From: an uncultured Paracoccaceae bacterium
GTDB taxonomy: Bacteria > Pseudomonadota > Alphaproteobacteria > Rhodobacterales > Rhodobacteraceae
Direction: 5' to 3'
DNA length: 33,602 nucleotides
Assembly: GCA_905181985.1 (NCBI GenBank)
Contig: CAJIZW010000052.1
Location: 1-33,602 of the forward strand
In this document: positions 1-7,194 of the stretch, piece by piece
Layout of the letters: every line of letters starts with the position of its first letter
Position numbering within the stretch: the first letter of the stretch is position 1
The notes under the pieces: model-generated
Database searches by the model: none
Seen by the model: only the letters and a program-made list of their open reading frames with translations
Told to the model about the DNA's origin: nothing
Translations under genes and position numbers: made by a program

Positions 1-706
1 CCTTGTCAGTTAGTGCTTTAATCTCTGAAGATGACAGTTCCGTTATAACTTCCCCATTTTCATTTTTGACTCCAGAAACATCAGTTAGAAGTAGTAACCT
101 ATCCGCCTTTAATGCTGCTGCTATTGCACCAGCTACGGTATCTCCATTAATATTATATGTCTCTCCGCCTTCTCCTAAGCCTATAGGAGCAACGACCGGA
201 ATAAAGCCGGACTTAAACATTTCACTTAAGACGAAGGGGTCTACCTTAGTTGGTTTTCCAACAAAACCAAACTTTGGATCTTCAGGAGTGCAATGTATTA
301 AGTTTGCGTCTTTACCTGAAAGGCCAATACCTTTTCCACCTTGTGTATTAATTGCTTGAACTATTTTTTTATTGATGCTTCCAGAAAGCACCATTTCCAC
401 CACTTTAATAGTTTCCTTGTCTGTGACCCGCTTTCCATCAATAAACTTTGATTTAATATCTAATTTTTCTAACATCTCATTTATCATTGGACCACCACCA
501 TGCACTATAACAGGGTTTATACCAACTTGCTGCATGAGAACGATATCTCGGGCAAAGACTTCCATGTTTTGATCGTTACCCATAGCGTGACCACCAAGCT
601 TAATGACAACTACAGCACCATCGTACCTTTGTAAGTAAGGGAGTGCCTCGGAGAGAGTTTTTGCAGATGTCACCCAGTCATGACTAAGGTTTAATTGCTT
701 TTTCAT
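1..706 (-). CDS. argB: Acetylglutamate kinase (ArgB), 3' end cut by window edge
   Basis: Phosphorylates N-acetyl-L-glutamate with ATP, the second step of the acetylated arginine pathway, in the cytoplasm. I translated the minus strand from the ATG at 704-706; 235 codons are visible and the C-terminus lies beyond base 1. The amino-acid kinase fold is evident: [10 protein letters not shown] near residue 33 (phosphate-binding Lys-Gly-Gly), [11 protein letters not shown] near 66 (acetylglutamate/ATP glycine loop), [12 protein letters not shown] near 190 and [10 protein letters not shown] near 210. About 60 residues should be missing relative to the usual ~295. It is the last visible gene of the minus-strand rpmH-to-argB block, 116 bp after engB, an order common in Alphaproteobacteria. 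I see no strong Shine-Dalgarno. Identification is secure from the motifs. Confidence 0.96.
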   Translation of the reverse strand, partial: MKKQLNLSHDWVTSAKTLSEALPYLQRYDGAVVVIKLGGHAMGNDQNMEVFARDIVLMQQVGINPVIVHGGGPMINEMLEKLDIKSKFIDGKRVTDKETIKVVEMVLSGSINKKIVQAINTQGGKGIGLSGKDANLIHCTPEDPKFGFVGKPTKVDPFVLSEMFKSGFIPVVAPIGLGEGGETYNINGDTVAGAIAAALKADRLLLLTDVSGVKNENGEVITELSSSEIKALTDK

Positions 707-822
707 AGGTTGGTTTTCCAATAACTGAACATTCCATGTATAGTATATTTGGTATATATAGAAGAATTAAGAGTTTTCTACTATATTAAAGCAGATTTCT
801 TGAAATACTGTTTAATTTTCTT

Positions 823-1476
823 TCACTCAAGTGTTGCGATAGCTGATCGTAGATCTGGTATCCCTAGGCCTGTATTGGAAGAGGTAATAATTATCTCTGG
901 ATATGCCGCTGAGTGAGAAGATAAATCATCTGATACTGATTTTATTAAAGCGCTAAAGTCAGGTGATTTTATTTTATCTGTCTTTGTAAGTACAATTTGA
1001 AATGTTACGGCTGATTTATCGAGTGCGCTGAGGATTTCATGATCTACCTTTTTTATACCGTGCCTAGCATCTATGAGAACAAATGCACGCCTAAGGGTCT
1101 GTCTCCCAGACAGATATAGTTTTAGTAAATTTTGCCATTTCTTTACTACTGCTAAAGGTGCTTCTGCAAACCCGTAGCCTGGGAGGTCAACCAAGTAAAA
1201 TTTTTCGCCGATTGAGAAGAAGTTTATTTCCTGCGTTCTTCCTGGTGTATTCGAAGTTCTAGCTAGTGCTTTTCGTCCAGTCACAGCATTAAGTAAACTA
1301 GATTTTCCTACATTAGACCTTCCAGCGAAACAGATTTCTGTTCGATTTGGTAGCGGTAGACCGTCTATAGCGACTACACCTTTTAGAAAAGTGTTTTCAC
1401 CGGCAAAAAGTCTTCTTCCTTCCTCCAGGGCGTCTTTGGAAAGTTCTTTAGATATTTGGAATGTGAATTTAGTCAT
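823..1476 (-). CDS. engB: Ribosome biogenesis GTP-binding protein EngB/YihA/YsxC
   Basis: Essential-type small GTPase of the TrmE-Era-EngA-EngB superfamily, involved in large-subunit assembly. All G motifs are readable in the 217-residue product: G1 GRSNVGKS at 52-59, the switch I segment NTPGRTQEINFF at 76-87, G3 DLPG at 97-100, G4 TKTD at 164-167 and a G5-like TSS at 198-200. Length is normal for EngB. The ATG at 1474-1476 leaves 9 bp after the MOSC gene, so the two are probably co-transcribed with yidC upstream and argB downstream. This neighbourhood (yidC, engB, argB) is a known alphaproteobacterial arrangement. Nothing in the protein looks aberrant. Confidence 0.97.
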   Translation of the reverse strand: MTKFTFQISKELSKDALEEGRRLFAGENTFLKGVVAIDGLPLPNRTEICFAGRSNVGKSSLLNAVTGRKALARTSNTPGRTQEINFFSIGEKFYLVDLPGYGFAEAPLAVVKKWQNLLKLYLSGRQTLRRAFVLIDARHGIKKVDHEILSALDKSAVTFQIVLTKTDKIKSPDFSALIKSVSDDLSSHSAAYPEIIITSSNTGLGIPDLRSAIATLE

Positions 1477-1485
1477 GCCATTAAA

Positions 1486-2229
1486 CTATAATACCGAAAT
1501 GGTATCACCAACCATTATTTTACCAGGCTCTAGAACCTGGCCATAAACTCCAAAGTCTTTATGACCCCAGGTTTCCAGGATCGACAAAGTATCAACGTCT
1601 CGTTCTCCAGTTGTGGGGTTTGCTGTTGTAGCTAAACATCTGACTATACGTTCTTGTATGGCTATTTTGCATTCACCTATTGAAATAATTTTACCTATCC
1701 AATTAAATTCTTCCCATGGGTCTAAACCATCTAACCATAAATTTCCTCTCCATCTTCTAATGTCGAGTTTTTCCCCTAATTTTCTTTCAATGGCTTGGTG
1801 ACTGGTAATGCTATTAAGAGATACCGATGGGTAATCTGTATCTGTCATGCCCCGACCTAAAACTCGAACAACTCTCTCAGATTTTGATCTGTTTTTCGGC
1901 ATTATTGGAGAAACCCATTTTATTAACTCTTCTGAATTTTTTTCTGGATGAATAGTTACTGATTTTAGGTCTGGATGGCTCAAAGTTACTTCTTCGTTGG
2001 ATTCATTCAAAGAAGCATTTATCGCCATTAATTTAGGCGCCTTTGATCCTCTAGAAAAGTTTACACACTCAGCCCAAGAGCCATTATTTGCTTTTGACGT
2101 TTCATGTGCAACAGCCCAACAACGGTCCCAGGGTAGTGTTTTATCTTTACTCAGCTCTACACTGGTAAGCTCTTCTCGGCCGTGACTCTTAATTGGATGC
2201 CTCCATATATGTTTTAATATAGGTGTCAT
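1486..2229 (-). CDS. MOSC-domain protein (YcbX/mARC-like)
   Basis: A 247-residue protein with an N-terminal MOSC beta-barrel-like part (MTPILKHIWRHPIKS at the start) and a C-terminal MOSC domain. The motif VRCLATTANPTTGERD (196-211) contains Cys198, the position that ligates molybdenum in mARC/YcbX relatives. The ferredoxin domain of full-length YcbX is absent, so this is the short form. The family uses molybdenum cofactor to reduce N-hydroxylated compounds or to handle sulfur; the substrate here is unknown. Its ATG overlaps the yidC stop as ATGA (2226-2229), indicating translational coupling, and engB follows after 9 bp. A MOSC gene between yidC and engB is found in several alphaproteobacteria. 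The family call is firm; the reaction is not. Confidence 0.88.
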   Translation of the reverse strand: MTPILKHIWRHPIKSHGREELTSVELSKDKTLPWDRCWAVAHETSKANNGSWAECVNFSRGSKAPKLMAINASLNESNEEVTLSHPDLKSVTIHPEKNSEELIKWVSPIMPKNRSKSERVVRVLGRGMTDTDYPSVSLNSITSHQAIERKLGEKLDIRRWRGNLWLDGLDPWEEFNWIGKIISIGECKIAIQERIVRCLATTANPTTGERDVDTLSILETWGHKDFGVYGQVLEPGKIMVGDTISVL

Positions 2230-4037
2230 TTTTTGTCTGCTTTTTTTCTTTTAAGACTAGACTTAATATTTCCAAAGAGGTCAGGTTTATAACCCTGACT
2301 TCGCATTATTGCATATTGCTGACCAAAGGTCATAACATTGTTGGCGATCCAGTAAACTACTAAGCCACTTGCAAAACTTCCCAGCATAAACATGAAAACC
2401 CATGGCATCCAAGCAAATATCATTGCTTGAGTTGCATCTGTTGGAGCGGGGTTTAACTTTTGCTGAAGCCACATTGATATGCCCAGGAGGATAGGTAGAA
2501 CCCCAATAGATACAAGTGCAAAAATCGTACCAACTTCTGGTGTGCCCCATGGTAAAAGTCCAAATAAATTAAGAATTGATGATGGATCAGGTGCACTTAA
2601 GTCTTTAATCCAGCCGACCCAAGCCTCGTGTCGTAGCTCTATGGTTACAAAAATAACTTTATATAGAGAGAAAAAGATGGGGATTTGTAGTAGGATTGGC
2701 AAACAACCAGCAGCAGGGTTTACTTTTTCTTTTTTGTATAGAGCCATCATTTCGACTTGAAGTTTTTTCTTGTCGTCGCCTACCTTGGCTTTAATTTTTT
2801 CCATCTCAGGCTGTAGATTTTTCATTTTAGCCATCGACACATATGATTTATAAGCCAAGGGAAGAAGAAGAGCTTTAATTAAAAATGTGAGAGCAATAAT
2901 TGAAAAGCCCATATTTCCTATAAACCCATTTAACCAATATAATACTGCAAAGATTGGTTTGGTTAGAAAAAAGAACATTCCCCAGTCAATCGAGTCTAAA
3001 AACCCGTTTATGCCATCTTTTTCGTAATTTTTGATTGTGGCCCATTCTTTTGCTCCAGCGAACAGCTTTGTGGAAATCATTTTTGTATCGCCAGGTGCAA
3101 CATTTACAAGTTTTAACCTTGTTTCAGTTTGATACACCTCTGCACCAGGTACATATTTGGCAACTGAGGTGAACGGAGCGCCAGGTGTTGGAATTAAAGC
3201 AGTCATCCAATACTTATCTGTAAACCCTATCCAACCATTTTCAGATACCTTTGAAATATTAGTGTTTGCAGCTTCTCTAGGTAAAAATGTGAAATCTGGC
3301 ATGTCATCGTAATCAACTTCATCTAACTCGCCGTCGGCCATTGATACAACGCCCTCGTGTAGAATGAAAAAGCCAATAACATCTGGCTCACCGTGTCTTG
3401 CTATTATGCCATAAGGTTGAAGGTCGAAATTTTTAGATGATTTATTTTCAACAGACTGTTCTATTGAAAACATAAAATTTTCATCAACAGAAATTTTTCT
3501 ACGAAAGATTAACCCTTGAGTATTTTCCCACTTTAAAACCACAGGACTATTAGGTTTAATACTACTTCCTCTTTCTATTCCCCATAGAGTTGTGGGACCA
3601 GGAACCTGGTCATAATTTAGGTTTGTTGATCCGGGCGTCCACCCAAACAGTGCGTAATACGCATTAGGACTGTCAGTGGGGGATAAGAGAGCTACGTTTT
3701 TCTTCTTTTCTAAGGTCTCATAGTAGTTTTTAAGTTTTAACTGATCTATTCTTCCACCTAGGAGGGATATAGATCCACTCAAGTTTGGTGTGGAAATTTT
3801 TACTCTTGGAGCTGGAGTTCCTTTTGAATTATTAAGACCTGCTACTGTTTGTGGGATGTTTGATGTCGTATTCACAACTGGTGGCAATAGGCCACTATTA
3901 TTCTTATCTGAAGCCAGCTCTATCGTATTGTCTATATCCTGAGGAAGCTCTTCGGGAGGAAAAAGGAAAAACCAGGTTAGAATTACAAAAAAACTAAGAA
4001 CTGTTGCGAAAATAAGATTTTTATTTTGTCCGTCCAT
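2226..4037 (-). CDS. yidC: Membrane protein insertase YidC
   Basis: Inserts inner-membrane proteins alone or with SecYEG. The 603-residue product has the proteobacterial layout: an N-terminal signal-anchor helix (about 7-28, NLIFATVLSFFVILTWFF), a large periplasmic beta-sandwich domain (about 60-340), and the conserved five-helix OxaI-like core (about 350-580). The core includes AYKSYVSMAKMKNLQP (395-410) and the cytoplasmic hairpin EMMALYKKEKVNPAAGC (429-445). Lys388 sits where E. coli has the groove arginine (R366), so the positive charge is retained. The tail is strongly basic (SLKRKKADKK), as expected for ribosome contact. It overlaps the downstream MOSC gene by 4 bp; ttcA lies 115 bp upstream instead of the usual yidD. 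Confidence 0.98.
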   Translation of the reverse strand: MDGQNKNLIFATVLSFFVILTWFFLFPPEELPQDIDNTIELASDKNNSGLLPPVVNTTSNIPQTVAGLNNSKGTPAPRVKISTPNLSGSISLLGGRIDQLKLKNYYETLEKKKNVALLSPTDSPNAYYALFGWTPGSTNLNYDQVPGPTTLWGIERGSSIKPNSPVVLKWENTQGLIFRRKISVDENFMFSIEQSVENKSSKNFDLQPYGIIARHGEPDVIGFFILHEGVVSMADGELDEVDYDDMPDFTFLPREAANTNISKVSENGWIGFTDKYWMTALIPTPGAPFTSVAKYVPGAEVYQTETRLKLVNVAPGDTKMISTKLFAGAKEWATIKNYEKDGINGFLDSIDWGMFFFLTKPIFAVLYWLNGFIGNMGFSIIALTFLIKALLLPLAYKSYVSMAKMKNLQPEMEKIKAKVGDDKKKLQVEMMALYKKEKVNPAAGCLPILLQIPIFFSLYKVIFVTIELRHEAWVGWIKDLSAPDPSSILNLFGLLPWGTPEVGTIFALVSIGVLPILLGISMWLQQKLNPAPTDATQAMIFAWMPWVFMFMLGSFASGLVVYWIANNVMTFGQQYAIMRSQGYKPDLFGNIKSSLKRKKADKK

Positions 4038-4152
4038 TATGGGACTACCACCTATAATATTTAAATTTAAAATGGTTCAACATCTTGATGTAGAGAAGGT
4101 CAAGCTTTTTCTCGAGATATTTACCGCAACAAGGTTATTAATTAACAGAAAT

Positions 4153-5025
4153 TTAGGTGTTTGGTGTTTTATCACTTTTTAATTTTTTAGGCGCACTATT
4201 CCGTACTAGGCCTTTAAAATCGAATATATTAGTGTCTAACAGGTGAGAAGGATTACTGTTCATCAACCCTCTAAAAATTTTTTGTTTACGCCCAGGATGT
4301 TTTTGTTCCCAACTGTTCAGTAATTCTTTTATATTTTGCCTTTGAAGTCCATCTTGAGAGCCGCAAAGGTCACATGGAATTATTGGGTAGTCCATCGCTC
4401 TTGAAAATTTATCACAATCAGCTTCGGCAACATATGCTAAAGGTCTATAGACGAACACGTCACCCTCATCATTGAGAAGCTTTGGTGGCATTGCGGCTAA
4501 ACGAGAGCCATGAAACAAATTTAACATGAATGTCTCAAGAATGTCTTCTCTATGATGCCCTAAAACAATAGCTGAACAACCTTCCTCTCGGGCAATACGA
4601 TATAGAATACCACGCCTCAACCGGGAACAAAGTGAACAATATGTACGACCTTTAGGTACTTTTTCAGTAACTATTGAGTAAGTATCTTGATATTCTATTC
4701 TGTTAGGTACTCTCATTTCTTTTAAAAACTTTGGTAGTATAGTCGCAGGAAAATTAGGTTGGCCTTGGTCTAAATTACAAGCTAGAATCTCTATGGGTAG
4801 CAGCCCGCGCCATTGTAACTCTGTTAGGGCTGCTAATAGTGTGTAGCTATCTTTGCCACCTGACAGACAAACCAACCAGCGAGCACCTGGCTCTAGCATA
4901 CCGAAGTCACAGATAGCTTGACGAGTTTCCTTGATTATTCGTTTGCGTAGTTTTTTAAACTCAGTTGTAGAAGGCGCATTATCAAATAAGGGATGGATAG
5001 GGGAATTATCAAGCATGGCACACAT
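4153..5025 (-). CDS. ttcA: tRNA 2-thiocytidine(32) synthetase TtcA
   Basis: ATP- and iron-sulfur-dependent enzyme that thiolates C32 of certain tRNAs. The 290-residue protein has the PP-loop SGGKDS at 55-60 and two CxxC pairs, C130/C133 ([12 protein letters not shown]) and C218/C221 (PCDLCGSQ). These match the cluster-binding cysteines of TtcA, and [14 protein letters not shown] (156-169) is also typical. The ATG at 5023-5025 was kept; a second ATG three codons later is possible and neither has a clear Shine-Dalgarno. It lies between yidD and yidC, which are usually adjacent in this class, and the 81 bp to yidD and 115 bp to yidC suggest it may be transcribed somewhat independently. tRNA modification does fit the RNA-processing theme of the block. 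Confidence 0.95.
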   Translation of the reverse strand: MCAMLDNSPIHPLFDNAPSTTEFKKLRKRIIKETRQAICDFGMLEPGARWLVCLSGGKDSYTLLAALTELQWRGLLPIEILACNLDQGQPNFPATILPKFLKEMRVPNRIEYQDTYSIVTEKVPKGRTYCSLCSRLRRGILYRIAREEGCSAIVLGHHREDILETFMLNLFHGSRLAAMPPKLLNDEGDVFVYRPLAYVAEADCDKFSRAMDYPIIPCDLCGSQDGLQRQNIKELLNSWEQKHPGRKQKIFRGLMNSNPSHLLDTNIFDFKGLVRNSAPKKLKSDKTPNT

Positions 5026-5093
5026 ATATTGCTGTGTTGAGTATAAGGGAAGTTAAATCTGAGTATATCAAAAATATTCTAGATTATAATATA

Positions 5094-5113
5094 CCCTTAA
5101 GTTTCTCTAAGGG
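5094..5113 (-). terminator. Weak hairpin across the yidD stop codon
   Basis: On the minus strand CCCTTA pairs with TAAGGG around an 8-base loop, overlapping the yidD TAG stop. What follows is AT-rich (TATATTATAATC) rather than a clean T-run, so termination is uncertain. It could act as a processing or partial termination point between yidD and ttcA. Confidence 0.25.
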
Positions 5114-5325
5114 ACATTGTCTATTCCAGAGCTTCCAAGCGGATGACACTTTAGAATCCTTTTGAAAGTTAGATTTATCCCTTTGATCGCCCCATGTTTT
5201 TTTAAAGCGTCTAATGCATAGGCTGAGCAAGTAGGCATGAAACGGCAGTTTGAACCGACCCAAGGTGAAAAGACCAGCCTATATAATCTGATAGGTAGAG
5301 ATAATATGTAAGCAAACGGTGTCAT
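5107..5325 (-). CDS. yidD: Membrane protein insertion efficiency factor YidD
   Basis: Small 72-residue membrane-associated protein that assists YidC-dependent insertion. The family signature is clear: an amphipathic N-terminus (LSLPIRLYRLVFSPWVG) followed by SNCRFMPTCSAYALDALKKH with Cys27 and Cys33, then ILKCHPLGSSGIDNVP, matching the family's usual CHP-x-GxxGxDPVP ending. Its ATG overlaps the rnpA stop by 4 bp (5322-5325, ATGA), so translation is coupled to rnpA. The order rpmH-rnpA-yidD is widely conserved in bacteria. The gene is short but unmistakable. Confidence 0.96.
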   Translation of the reverse strand: MTPFAYILSLPIRLYRLVFSPWVGSNCRFMPTCSAYALDALKKHGAIKGINLTFKRILKCHPLGSSGIDNVP

Positions 5326-5672
5326 GAGTGAACTTTCTTAATAGCCTTATTCAGGTCTTCAATAAGTAAAGAATAATTTCTCTCAAGTGTAGTTTTTGGA
5401 CGCCCAACTAAAACATAGTCCCAACCTGGATTACCCTTTTGTGTCAATGTAGCCTTAGAAATTTCCCTGAGACGCCGTTTTGCTCGATTTCTAGCAACAG
5501 CGTTCCCTAGTTTTTTTGAACAAGTATACCCAACTCTGGTATTTAAGTTACCATCCTGACGGTTTCGACCTTGTAAAAGAAACCCTGGTTGCCCAGAACG
5601 CTTTTCAGCTGCCGCTAATAAGAAATCTCTGCGCTTTAAAATCGTGGTAAGGGTTATTTGAATAATATTCAT
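5322..5672 (-). CDS. rnpA: Ribonuclease P protein component
   Basis: Basic protein subunit of RNase P, which matures tRNA 5' ends together with the catalytic RNA (its gene is not in this window). The 116-residue product carries the RNR signature in KKLGNAVARNRAKRRLRE (53-70), preceded by TRVGYTCSKK (45-54), and an N-terminus ITLTTILKRRDFLLAA typical of the family. The ATG at 5672 follows rpmH by 68 bp. The 3' end overlaps yidD by 4 bp. Length and composition are normal. Expression is probably driven from the rpmH promoter. Confidence 0.97.
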   Translation of the reverse strand: MNIIQITLTTILKRRDFLLAAAEKRSGQPGFLLQGRNRQDGNLNTRVGYTCSKKLGNAVARNRAKRRLREISKATLTQKGNPGWDYVLVGRPKTTLERNYSLLIEDLNKAIKKVHS

Positions 5673-5740
5673 CTTACGCCCTAAAAGGTATATCTCTTAT
5701 AAGTTAAATCTTTATAACAGAGTGTCTTTTTAGGAATTAT

Positions 5741-5875
5741 TTACGCACTCAGCGACTTACGCCCTTTGGCTCTACGAGCATTAAGGATTTTTCTTCCTGC
5801 TTTTGTGGCCATTCTTGCGCGAAAACCATGGCGGTGTTTACGAACTAGGTTAGAAGGCTGAAATGTACGCTTCAT
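5741..5875 (-). CDS. rpmH: 50S ribosomal protein L34
   Basis: Translated by hand from the ATG at 5873-5875: 44 residues beginning [20 protein letters not shown] and continuing with [19 protein letters not shown]. This is the nearly invariant L34 sequence. L34 is a very basic late-assembly protein of the large subunit. It is the first gene of the minus-strand rpmH-rnpA-yidD block; a candidate promoter lies at 5917-5945. No dnaA gene or DnaA-box cluster is present upstream, as usual in Alphaproteobacteria, where rpmH is not at the origin. Confidence 0.98.
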   Translation of the reverse strand: MKRTFQPSNLVRKHRHGFRARMATKAGRKILNARRAKGRKSLSA

Positions 5876-5916
5876 AATTAAACATCCCGAATATATAATA
5901 AGTTATTAAGAGGTGT

Positions 5917-5945
5917 CTATTAACGTTAGTATTCGATTAGGTCAA
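5917..5945 (-). promoter_or_regulatory. Candidate sigma-70-type promoter of rpmH
   Basis: Minus strand TTGACC (5945-5940), a 17-base spacer and TAATAG (5922-5917), about 40 bp before the rpmH ATG. The -35 match is strong and the -10 is weak, which is common in this class. Position fits the head of the rpmH-rnpA-yidD transcript. Confidence 0.42.
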
Positions 5946-6033
5946 CGGCCAAAGCATCTTATATTTATAATAATTTATGATTTATAATAAATAATGTCCT
6001 CTAATCAAGGCATACTTTATATATTAGTTATTT

Positions 6034-6050
6034 AATAAGGGTCCCTTATT
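6034..6050. repeat. 17-bp near-perfect dyad AATAAGGG-T-CCCTTATT
   Basis: Two 8-base arms are exact reverse complements around a single T. It lies between the divergent rpmH promoter and tRNA-Arg, about 46 bp upstream of the predicted tRNA -35 element. It may be a protein-binding dyad. As RNA it would fold only as a 7-bp stem with a 3-base loop, with a T-rich stretch following on the plus strand, but no plus-strand gene precedes it to be terminated. Confidence 0.4.
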
Positions 6051-6095
6051 TAGTTGTTTTTTGTTTTGGAGTTAGGTTTGTATGATGAATAATAC

Positions 6096-6124
6096 TTGCA
6101 AAGAAAAGTCTCCAGAGGTACATC
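6096..6124 (+). promoter_or_regulatory. Candidate promoter of tRNA-Arg
   Basis: TTGCAA (6096-6101), a 17-base spacer and TACATC (6119-6124) place a start near 6131, a few bases before the mature tRNA 5' end at 6139. Spacing is ideal; matches are moderate. Confidence 0.33.
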
Positions 6125-6138
6125 CTCCTGACCCCCGC

Positions 6139-6215
6139 GCGCTGGTAGCTCAGTTGGATAGAGTACTTGACTACGAATCAAGGGGTCGGGGGTTCGAATC
6201 CTCCCCAGCGCGCCA
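6139..6215 (+). tRNA. tRNA-Arg (anticodon ACG)
   Basis: A full 77-base cloverleaf can be drawn. Acceptor GCGCTGG pairs with CCAGCGC, the D arm GCTC/GAGT encloses AGTTGGATA, the anticodon arm CTTGA-CTACGAA-TCAAG gives anticodon ACG, the T arm is GGGGG-TTCGAAT-CCTCC, discriminator G is followed by an encoded CCA. The A34 is normally deaminated to inosine by TadA so that one tRNA reads CGU, CGC and CGA. It lies alone, convergent with the folD transcript. Confidence 0.98.
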
Positions 6216-6311
6216 TTAATTTTCCTTGATATAGGAATAAAGCCAAAAAAACTGAAGCTAACCAACCTATTAAGAGATACTAGTGTAAAGCCTTGGAATA
6301 TATTAGGTAAG

Positions 6312-7181
6312 TTATATCCATTTCTCTTCTTTTTGACGTTTATGAGCATGAACGGCATTTTTCATTAACATAGCAACTGTCACAGGGCCAACTCCACCAG
6401 GTACCGGTGTAATCCATCCGGCGATTTCCTTTACAGACTCTGAGTCTACGTCGCCGACTATCTTAGTTACTCCATGCATGTCAGAAATTTGGTTAATACC
6501 TATATCAATTACTGCTGCTCCTGGTTTTATCATGTCTGACTTAATAAAAAGAGGTTTCCCAATTGCCACTATCACTACGTCTGCTCGGCGTGAATGCATG
6601 GCAACGGATCTAGTCATATGGTGGCAAACCGTTACAGTGGCACCTTCTGCCATTAGGAGAAAAGCTATTGGCTTTCCAACAATCTCTGAATGCCCAATCA
6701 TTACAACTTCCAGGCCCTCCATTTTCAAACCGGTCTCCCTAATTAACTCGACTGATGCGGCAGCGGTACAAGGGGCCATTGCAATATCAGAGTAAACAAT
6801 ATTTCCAATTGATGCAGGGTTCATGCCTTCTACATCCTTAAGGGGATGAATGGCTGATTGTAATGATCTAACGTTTATGTGGTTAGGGACAGGTCGTTGT
6901 AATATTATACCCAAAACCTCTGAGCTATCATTGAGCTTTAATATTCTTTGTTTGCATTCTTCCTGAGTTATATCGTGATCCCAAATTTGCTCATTAAATT
7001 TTATCTCTGATTTTCTGGCGGCATTTGCTTGGTTTCTAACATAAATAGCAGTCTCTGGTGTTTGCCCTATGCATATTGAAACTAATGCGCCCATATTATT
7101 TTGATTTACTGAATATGATTTTACGTCAAGTAATATTCGATCTCTAACTGGCAAGCCGCTTAAGTATCTATTTTCTTTCAA
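6312..7181 (-). CDS. folD: FolD-like methylenetetrahydrofolate dehydrogenase with altered cyclohydrolase site
   Basis: FolD proteins oxidise 5,10-methylene-THF with NADP and then hydrolyse methenyl-THF. I chose the TTG at 7179-7181: AAGGA lies 7 bases upstream, 13 bp after the acyl-CoA dehydrogenase stop, and it gives 289 residues with an E. coli-like N-terminus (MKENRYLSGLPVRD). A longer TTG start at 7223 has no Shine-Dalgarno and overlaps the upstream gene. Family landmarks: IYVRNQANAAR (46-56), GIILQRPVP (91-99), KDVEGMNP (115-122), a Rossmann segment MIGHSEIVGKPIA (161-173) and GWITPVPGGVGPVTVAM near the end. The lysine that E. coli has in YVASK is Gln51, and the second Asp of DVDG is Glu118; the usual Arg/Ala of G-R/A-S is His164. 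It is co-oriented and probably co-translated with the acyl-CoA dehydrogenase. Family certain; bifunctionality doubtful. Confidence 0.9.
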   Translation of the reverse strand: MKENRYLSGLPVRDRILLDVKSYSVNQNNMGALVSICIGQTPETAIYVRNQANAARKSEIKFNEQIWDHDITQEECKQRILKLNDSSEVLGIILQRPVPNHINVRSLQSAIHPLKDVEGMNPASIGNIVYSDIAMAPCTAAASVELIRETGLKMEGLEVVMIGHSEIVGKPIAFLLMAEGATVTVCHHMTRSVAMHSRRADVVIVAIGKPLFIKSDMIKPGAAVIDIGINQISDMHGVTKIVGDVDSESVKEIAGWITPVPGGVGPVTVAMLMKNAVHAHKRQKEEKWI

Positions 7182-7194
7182 GGCTTTATCCTTT

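Noticed and set aside
3-572. Plus-strand open frames at the left edge
   Set aside because: They are antisense to argB, whose minus-strand translation has all acetylglutamate kinase motifs.
6050-6358. Minus-strand reading frame with GALGRIRTPDPLIRSQVL across tRNA-Arg
   Set aside because: It is antisense to the tRNA gene; this peptide is a familiar spurious annotation produced by the complement of a tRNA-Arg.
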